Source: CAVURW01 sp963743595
Lineage (GTDB): Bacteria > Verrucomicrobiota > Verrucomicrobiia > Methylacidiphilales > UBA1321
Reading direction: 5' to 3'
Length of the DNA: 11,520 nucleotides
Assembly (NCBI GenBank): GCA_963743595.1
Contig: CAVURW010000206.1
Span: 1 to 11,520, forward strand
How positions within the stretch are numbered: the first letter of the stretch is position 1; each line of letters begins with the position of its first letter. The notes under the pieces were generated by a model that was not told the origin of the DNA, did no database searches, and saw nothing but the letters and a program-made list of their open reading frames with translations. The position numbers and the translations under genes are program-made. Shown piece after piece: positions 7,547 through 11,520 of the stretch.

Positions 7547-8734
7547 TTACTTCTGGAACGTGGGCGAGTTACAAATGGTGATGTCACTGACATTGTTGCC
7601 AAAGACTGCCGTTTGAACCCCATCTGCGGCCTGGGCCTTGAAATTATTGATTTCCAATCCCTGAATATCTGTAAACGACGCTGCCGGGCGAAGATCGTTC
7701 GCAATAAAATTGACTCTGATATTTGTTAGTTCCAAATCTTTGACGTGCCGGGCAAAAATTCCGTAGGCTGGTAGCGTGCCGATTTTATCTGGTTCAGGAT
7801 AGCCGGTACCAAGTTCTTTCGGATTGATCGTGGCGTCAGTCGCTGTCCCGCCACCTTTGCTGGTAAGCCGGATATTTTCGAGCCGCACACCCTCAATCGG
7901 CTGCTCTTGCAATCCCATAATTTGGATGCCACTCATCGTATCAACGCCATCAGCGATGACGTTTGAAATCGAAATGTTTTTCATCCGGCTGGGGGTGGTC
8001 AATCCCGGCGTGCGGTTGCGTTTGCCGGTCGTGAGGTAAATCGCGTAAATCGGCACATCCACCATTGTGAGATTGTTGATGCTGATATTCTCCATGATGC
8101 CGCCATCCACTTCTTCTAACGCCAGACCTTTGCAACTGCGAAAGGTGCAGTTCGCCACGGTGCAGTTGCGGAAACCGCCACTGGTTTCGGTTCCAAACTT
8201 GATTCTGCCAGTGCCGCGAGATCTGGGCTTCATGGTGCCGTCAATTAGAGTGCCTTCGACGAAACCGGAAAGCTGGCAATTGACGATAGCGAGATTTTCT
8301 GTCAGCCGAATTTCACCAAGCGCATAGGTGCTTTTCGGGCAGAGACCATCGTCGTTGGGGGAATTGATACGGCAATTGCTCACCACCGTGTTGCGGCAGC
8401 AATCAATGTCAATGCCATCGCGGTTTGTATCCATCGTCACATTGTCCACAGTCAGATTGTCACACCCGGTGACGAGGACGGCAAAATGGCCGCCGTGATA
8501 AATCGTGATGTCACGGATAAGAACATTTTTGCACAGTTTAAGGGCGATGGCCTTATTGCCGAGTCGCTGCGGCCAAGGATTGGAGCCATGACCGGCGGAC
8601 GATGGCTCGGTTTTGCCGAAATTGTCAAACCCGTCCATGCGATCTTCAATGCCGTCGCCGGTCACCAGTCCCCCGCCGTTGATCGTGCCGTTACCCGTGA
8701 TGAATACGTTTGTGAGCTTTTCGCCCCACAGCAA
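7547..8734 (-). CDS. GH28 3' fragment: catalytic beta helix
   Basis: The sensible frame extends back to 8794, but the first usable start codon is TTG at 8734, so a fragment-only protein would lack a signal peptide. Numbered from that TTG, the GH28 catalytic landmarks are 'TNRDGID' (Asp106), 'NSPNDDG' (Asp128, Asp129) and 'TGRIKFGTE' (Arg177, Lys179). The classical 'GHG' motif expected between the last two is replaced by 'LSGFVEGTLIDG', a variation I believe is shared by a clade of bacterial GH28-like proteins. Many short beta-helix turns ('NVLIRDITIYH', 'NLTVDNVTMD') fill the rest. The stop codon at 7547 lies 60 bp before the GH76 start. Confidence 0.7.
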   Translation of the reverse strand: MLWGEKLTNVFITGNGTINGGGLVTGDGIEDRMDGFDNFGKTEPSSAGHGSNPWPQRLGNKAIALKLCKNVLIRDITIYHGGHFAVLVTGCDNLTVDNVTMDTNRDGIDIDCCRNTVVSNCRINSPNDDGLCPKSTYALGEIRLTENLAIVNCQLSGFVEGTLIDGTMKPRSRGTGRIKFGTETSGGFRNCTVANCTFRSCKGLALEEVDGGIMENISINNLTMVDVPIYAIYLTTGKRNRTPGLTTPSRMKNISISNVIADGVDTMSGIQIMGLQEQPIEGVRLENIRLTSKGGGTATDATINPKELGTGYPEPDKIGTLPAYGIFARHVKDLELTNIRVNFIANDLRPAASFTDIQGLEINNFKAQAADGVQTAVFGNNVSDITICNSPTFQK

Positions 8735-9162
8735 ACTGTTGTGAAAATAGGTGTGACCTCCGTCCTGAAACGCCGGGCCGACAAAGTCCTCTTCCGGTCG
8801 TAAGCCTGCATGTTTTGTGGGGCACCTAGAATTGTCGCTCCGGCATCGATGAGCAGGTGAATATTGCTCTCAAGCTGGATCGAACCGCTCAAATAAGTCC
8901 CAGCAGGTAACAGCACCGTGCCTCCACCGGCTGCTGCGGCCGCTTCAATCGTCTTATTGATCGCCGGACTGTCGAGATTTCTCCCATCGCCAACTGCGCC
9001 GAAGCTTCGGACGTTGAAAATACCTTCGCTAGAAATTTCCGCTGCCACCGGGAAAACACACAACGCCCAAAACAGACCTAGAAACGCCATTTTTAGTAGA
9101 CGCCACTTATGATCCGAGGAGACGAAACGGATAATCATGATGGAATTCTTTCCGAGGTGCAT
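8662..9162 (-). CDS. GH28 5' fragment: signal peptide and N-terminal pectate-lyase-superfamily segment
   Basis: This frame encodes 166 residues, of which the first ~122 are genuine. The signal peptide core 'MAFLGLFWALCVFPVAAE' is followed by the superfamily opening 'FNVRSFGAVGDG' and by 'GGGTVLLPAGTYLSGSI', the first turns of a parallel beta helix. Three starts compete: ATG 9162 (listed), ATG 9138, which has a GGAAAG motif 9 bp upstream, and ATG 9090 at the hydrophobic core. The tail after residue 122 is out-of-frame translation and ends at a chance stop at 8662. Without the downstream fragment it lacks the catalytic centre. Confidence 0.6.
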   Translation of the reverse strand: MHLGKNSIMIIRFVSSDHKWRLLKMAFLGLFWALCVFPVAAEISSEGIFNVRSFGAVGDGRNLDSPAINKTIEAAAAAGGGTVLLPAGTYLSGSIQLESNIHLLIDAGATILGAPQNMQAYDRKRTLSARRFRTEVTPIFTTVCCGAKSSQTYSSRVTARSTAGDW

Positions 9163-9171
9163 TTATGGAAC

Positions 9172-9335
9172 TTAAAAGTGGTTTAGGCCGATTTCGAGGA
9201 AACTAAATTGGCTCGGCAATTTGGGGCAGCACTTTGAGCCGCGCCACCCAACTGGCATTCCCGCTAGATCGTCGGCTCGTGCGGAGGTGAACGAGGCAAC
9301 GAGCAAAAACAGTGAGAGCCGGGGGAGCTTTGCAT
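9172..9335 (-). pseudogene. Possible remnant of a small secreted protein, frameshifted in a C-run
   Basis: One minus-strand frame from about 9327 to the TAA at 9172-9174 reads 'PRLSLFLLVASFTSARADD', a textbook signal peptide with an A-x-A cleavage site, then about 30 residues beginning 'LAGMPVGWRG'. That frame has no ATG or GTG ahead of the signal. A neighbouring-frame ATG at 9335 ('MQSSP') would join it exactly if the five-C run (9321-9325 as G on the plus strand) had one more base. The stop is 9 bp upstream of the GH28 ATG, so it would be tightly coupled to that gene. No family is recognised for the mature part. It could equally be a chance hydrophobic frame. Confidence 0.25.
9205..9222. 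promoter_or_regulatory. Inverted repeat AAATTG-N6-CAATTT upstream of GH28
   Basis: Perfect 6-bp arms flank a 6-bp GC-rich centre (GCTCGG), 43-60 bp before the upstream GH28 ATG. This size and position would suit an operator for a dimeric repressor or activator. The site also overlaps the possible small-ORF remnant, and a 6-bp arm can arise by chance, so support is weak. Confidence 0.25.
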
Positions 9336-9554
9336 AACCTACAATACAGCGATGTCACTCTCGCCCATATAGTAATATTACGAAACTACGGCTTTAGTGG
9401 GCAAAAGGAGGAGCGGTTTTCAGCTTCAGGTACTCAGCAGCGTACCGCTGCCCAAAGATGTGTTGGGATTCGGTTCTTCGCTGGCGCCGTTGGAACACCA
9501 GGCGACCAGATCGAGTGATTGCCAGTTCGGATCTGCCCCCGTTTTACTACCGAT

Positions 9555-11129
9555 TCATTGCGGCGCAGCGTCCGGCTTCGCAGCAGTTCCGTTCGTCGTC
9601 GGTGGCGGCTGTGCCGGTTCCGGAGGCGGGGGCTGATGGTCGGTGCGGAACGGTGTGGCGGGCAGGCCGTCCTTGTTGTAAAGATTGGGCATCGCGGCCT
9701 CGTCCCAGTCGAACCGGACGTCCTTCGGCTGCTTCACTTGCGAGCTGGTGACGACCACCGCATCGCCGGAGATCGCCGCGTCGGCCGGATAGAAAATCCC
9801 ATCGGCACCGGCAGCTGTGAAACCAGTGAGAGGCTGCCCGTCTTTGGACACCAGTCCCTTGCCCACGTGAGTGAAGTGCACCACGGCCTTAAAACCCTCT
9901 CGCTCAATACTGCCCGGTCGGTACATTGGGCCGGAGGGCTCGATATCCTTCCGTCCGTACTCGTCGGCTAGCGCCCAGAGCGCCAGGCGTTCGCCCACAG
10001 GCTTCTTGTTCGGCGGGTGCATGTTGTTCAAGTCACCGACGTCGGTGGTCACCGCCACGCCTGTATTCGGCAGCGTCAATGCCGCGTCCTGTTGTTCACG
10101 GAAGAACGCCTCGTCCGTTGGGTTGTGTCCGGGGTTCTTGCGCTTGGAATAATAGAGATCGGGCAGCTGCACATAATAGAATGGTAGGTCGCTGCCCCAG
10201 TTCGCCCGCCAGCCTTCTATCAGCGCCTTAATCTTGTGCCCGTAAAGCGGATCGTTTTTGATCAGGTTCGATTCGCCTTGGTACCAGAGCACGCCGCGGA
10301 TCGCGTAGGGCACCATCGGCGCGATCATGCCGTTATAGAGCGCGGTGGTGACCGTGCCGTCGAACCTCGTCTTCGGCGTCTGCGCGGCCTTCGCGAAATC
10401 GGCCAGCACCGGATCGGTAAATCCGTTGGGCGGCATCCATGCTTCAACGTGGGTTCCGCCGGCCGTCGCTTCGATCATGCCGACGGGGATGTTCAGTTCT
10501 TTGAAGAGCTTGGCCGCGAAAAAATAACCGACAGCCGAGAACTTGATCTCATCCAGCGACTGGGAGGTGCAGACGACCCAGCCGTCCCAAGGATAATCGG
10601 GCTTGCCGCGCGGCGTGGTGTTGAAGTCCCGCTGCGGCTTGTCGCCGTTAGCGATCTCCACGTTCATCAGCCGGATGAGTGGATAATTGGCAGCCGCAAT
10701 TTCCTGCTCCCCGTTGAGCACGGTTACCGATTGTCCGCGCCATGTCCCCACCGGCTTTTGCATGTTGGATTGGCCGGAGCAAATCCACACCTCACCAACC
10801 AGCACGTCGTGAAACGAGAGTGACTCAGTGCCAGTGCCAGAAATGCTGAGATCGGCCGGTTGCGCGGAGATGGCCAGGGGATCCAGCGCTACCTTCCAGC
10901 TGCCGTCGCTCCCTGCAGTGGTTTGCTTTTTTTGTCCTGCAAAGCTGACCGTGACCGTTTCACCCGACTGAGCCCAACCCCAAACGGGTACCGCCTCTCC
11001 CGTCTGAAGCACCATGTGGTCGCCGAAGACATGCGGAACTTGCAGCGCACCACTACAGTTTGAGTCATCCGCTAAAACCGGAACAGCAAGCGTTACGAAG
11101 ACCAAGCCGACTGCGAGATTTTTGTGCAT
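9555..11129 (-). CDS. Secreted SGNH carbohydrate esterase, sialate O-acetylesterase (SASA) type
   Basis: The 524-residue protein belongs to the SASA/DUF303 group of SGNH hydrolases, which remove O-acetyl groups from sialic acids or, in plant-polysaccharide loci, from acetylated glycans. The signal peptide 'MHKNLAVGLVFVTLAVPVLA' predicts export. An N-terminal beta domain with 'VFGDHMVLQ' (34-42) precedes the catalytic core: 'EVWICSGQSNM' (nucleophile Ser121), 'AGGTHVEAWM' (223-232), 'LWYQGESN' (281-288) and 'DLNNMHPPNK' with His371. The domain ends near 'GLPATPFRTD', followed by a ~27-residue Pro/Ala/Thr-rich tail (HQPPPPEPAQPPP...) that most relatives probably lack. An AGAGGT ribosome-binding site 5 bp before ATG 11129 fixes the start. 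The gene lies 59 bp after the fucosidase stop codon on the same strand, so co-transcription is possible. Base composition looks more GC-rich than in the neighbouring GH76 gene. With no sialic-acid catabolism in view, a plant or algal glycan deacetylase is the better guess. Confidence 0.9.
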   Translation of the reverse strand: MHKNLAVGLVFVTLAVPVLADDSNCSGALQVPHVFGDHMVLQTGEAVPVWGWAQSGETVTVSFAGQKKQTTAGSDGSWKVALDPLAISAQPADLSISGTGTESLSFHDVLVGEVWICSGQSNMQKPVGTWRGQSVTVLNGEQEIAAANYPLIRLMNVEIANGDKPQRDFNTTPRGKPDYPWDGWVVCTSQSLDEIKFSAVGYFFAAKLFKELNIPVGMIEATAGGTHVEAWMPPNGFTDPVLADFAKAAQTPKTRFDGTVTTALYNGMIAPMVPYAIRGVLWYQGESNLIKNDPLYGHKIKALIEGWRANWGSDLPFYYVQLPDLYYSKRKNPGHNPTDEAFFREQQDAALTLPNTGVAVTTDVGDLNNMHPPNKKPVGERLALWALADEYGRKDIEPSGPMYRPGSIEREGFKAVVHFTHVGKGLVSKDGQPLTGFTAAGADGIFYPADAAISGDAVVVTSSQVKQPKDVRFDWDEAAMPNLYNKDGLPATPFRTDHQPPPPEPAQPPPTTNGTAAKPDAAPQ

Positions 11130-11134
11130 AAGTT

Positions 11135-11140
11135 ACCTCT
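11135..11140 (-). promoter_or_regulatory. Shine-Dalgarno sequence of the esterase gene
   Basis: The minus strand reads AGAGGT, 5 bp upstream of the ATG. It is the only strong ribosome-binding site before any complete gene in this window, and it settles the esterase start. Confidence 0.7.
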
Positions 11141-11177
11141 GAAGCTTCGTTAGGCGTCGATTTACGACCGAATTTCG

Positions 11178-11192
11178 TTGAAACGCTTTCAA
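11178..11192. promoter_or_regulatory. Palindrome TTGAAA-CGC-TTTCAA, candidate operator
   Basis: Two perfect 6-bp half-sites (TTGAAA / TTTCAA) flank CGC, 48-62 bp upstream of the esterase ATG, and the site overlaps the fucosidase stop codon. Similar TGAAA..CG..TTTCA palindromes are bound by LacI/GalR-family sugar regulators, although most of those have an even-length centre. On the minus strand no T-run follows it, so an intrinsic terminator for the fucosidase gene is unlikely. A regulator-binding site is inferred from symmetry and position only. Confidence 0.45.
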
Positions 11193-11518
11193 TTTTTTGT
11201 TGGCAAATTTACGGTGGTTAATCCTGTGATTTTAAAGCAAACGGCTGTTGTACAGGGTAAAGTGTTTGGGACACGCAAACTAAGGCCGCTGGGGGTTCGA
11301 GACCATTCGATCTTTTCGTTGCTTCCTAATAACGCGACGGCATTAGGTTGCCCTGTCACCAGCGGAGAGCCAGTCGCCAAGGCGCTTATGACGACTTGGC
11401 CGGTGGGAATACCAAGCGTCGTAACATAAATATCTTCTCCTTTGCGGGTAAACCGAAGGTCGCTCGGCGTGTAGCGGAGATTATTGCGAAAATTGTCCGG
11501 GTGAAAAGTGGTCGGACC
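11189..11518 (-). CDS. GH29 alpha-L-fucosidase, C-terminal part (runs off the right edge)
   Basis: One minus-strand frame is open from the right edge to the TGA at 11189-11191, giving 109 residues. These match the C-terminal beta domain of GH29 alpha-L-fucosidases: 'YTPSDLRFTRKGEDIYV', where relatives have F-T-x-x-D-I-R-F-T-x-K-G, then 'VALLGSNEKIEWSR', 'GLSLRVPNTLPC' and the terminal 'AVCFKITG'. GH29 enzymes are retaining exo-fucosidases that release terminal L-fucose; the catalytic domain and any signal peptide lie outside the window. The last residues are 'LPTKN'. The stop lies 59 bp before the esterase ATG, and the palindrome at 11178-11192 overlaps the stop codon. The call rests on the C-terminal domain alone, so GH29 is likely but subfamily and activity cannot be judged. 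Confidence 0.8.
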   Translation of the reverse strand, partial: GPTTFHPDNFRNNLRYTPSDLRFTRKGEDIYVTTLGIPTGQVVISALATGSPLVTGQPNAVALLGSNEKIEWSRTPSGLSLRVPNTLPCTTAVCFKITGLTTVNLPTKN

Positions 11519-11520
11519 TT

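Larger units (their letters stand above)
7547..9162 (-). pseudogene. GH28 polygalacturonase-like gene broken by a one-base frameshift near 8795
   Basis: Two minus-strand reading frames together encode one continuous GH28 parallel-beta-helix protein of about 538 residues, a normal length for this family. The first frame runs to the codons for 'APQNMQAYD' (ending at 8797); it then turns into low-sense residues ('RKRTLSARRF...'). The second frame, read from 8794 downward, gives 'EEDFVGPAFQDGGHTYFHN' and continues smoothly into 'SLLWGEKLTNVF'. Only two bases (8795-8796) lie between the good parts, so one base of a codon is missing. Family GH28 hydrolyses galacturonan or rhamnogalacturonan linkages in pectin. 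Either the gene is newly inactivated or the base is an assembly error; the rest of the sequence shows no other stop or decay, which favours a very recent event or an error. Confidence 0.85.
9163..9554. other. Intergenic region between esterase and GH28 genes
   Basis: No intact gene is convincing here. It contains a possible decayed small secreted ORF (9172-9335, minus) and a short inverted repeat (9205-9222), both listed separately, plus nested weak inverted repeats at 9412-9449 (AGCGGT/ACCGCT and GGTAC/GTACC) with no T-run. On the minus strand the frame stays open for about 37 codons after the esterase stop codon, which I take as chance. The gap may hold a separate promoter for GH28-GH76. 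Confidence 0.5.

Noticed and set aside
7636..7655. TTGAAA...TTTCCAA near-palindrome resembling the 11178 site
   Set aside because: It lies inside the GH28 coding region, its arms are imperfect and its spacing differs, so a second operator is not supported.
9412..9449. Nested inverted repeats (AGCGGT/ACCGCT, GGTAC/GTACC) as a terminator
   Set aside because: Stems are 5-6 bp with long loops and no T-run follows on either strand.
9444..9554. In-frame open stretch of about 37 codons after the esterase stop codon (minus strand)
   Set aside because: No start codon with a ribosome-binding site and no recognised family; stop readthrough has no support, so chance is the simpler explanation.
10236..10823. 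195-codon plus-strand ORF
   Set aside because: It is antisense to the esterase, whose motifs are unmistakable; the product has no recognisable domain and is a shadow of the GC-rich codons on the other strand.
1..11520. CRISPR arrays, insertion sequences, tRNA genes, phage or defence systems
   Set aside because: No regularly spaced repeats, transposase motifs, terminal inverted repeats, cloverleaf-like sequence or phage/defence domains were seen on either strand.

Overview
The window reads as an accessory carbohydrate-degradation region of a bacterium of the Verrucomicrobiota (PVC group). This placement is inference. It rests on (i) a very large secreted-type TlpA/thioredoxin fusion carrying 'NGD..G' beta modules and a '(K)GITFP...LLTIRNTQENID' segment of the kind seen in verrucomicrobial secretin-like proteins, (ii) a dense set of signal-peptide-bearing glycoside hydrolases with no SusC/SusD pair in view, and (iii) mostly weak or absent Shine-Dalgarno sequences. 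No rRNA, tRNA, CRISPR array, insertion sequence or phage gene is visible.

Layout, left to right. 1-2535 (+) is the 3' part of the TlpA fusion; its N-terminus and presumed signal peptide lie beyond the left edge. 2536-2834 is non-coding and holds two copies of a ~55-bp direct repeat, the second ending 38 bp before the next gene. 2835-5378 (+) is a secreted GH31 alpha-glycosidase, followed after 54 bp by 5433-6293 (+), a secreted GH128-type glycosidase; the two probably form one transcription unit. The GH128 gene converges, with 14 bp between stop codons, on a minus-strand block. Read in transcription direction that block is: the C-terminus of a GH29 alpha-L-fucosidase (11518-11189, running off the right edge and not recognisable from its longest ATG/TTG ORF), an SGNH/sialate O-acetylesterase-type carbohydrate esterase (11129-9555), a ~390-bp gap with a possible decayed small secreted ORF, a GH28 polygalacturonase-like gene broken by one missing base near 8795 (9162-7547), and a GH76 alpha-1,6-mannanase-like gene (7486-6308).

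Together these are one thioredoxin-like protein and six predicted carbohydrate-active enzymes, nearly all exported: GH31, GH128, GH76, GH28, CE (SASA-type) and GH29. The mix (alpha-fucosyl, alpha-xylosyl/glucosyl, acetyl, galacturonyl, beta-1,3-glucan and alpha-mannan linkages) does not match one textbook polymer. It fits either a complex acetylated, fucosylated plant or algal heteropolysaccharide, or a locus that handles plant wall and fungal wall together. The clearest regulatory candidates are the repeated element upstream of GH31 and a TTGAAA-CGC-TTTCAA palindrome that overlaps the fucosidase stop codon and lies just upstream of the esterase.

The most notable points are the multi-module TlpA fusion, the repeated element upstream of GH31, the single-base lesion in GH28, and a second possible single-base lesion in a C-run about 530 bp away. 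The two lesions together suggest either local gene decay or sequencing error.
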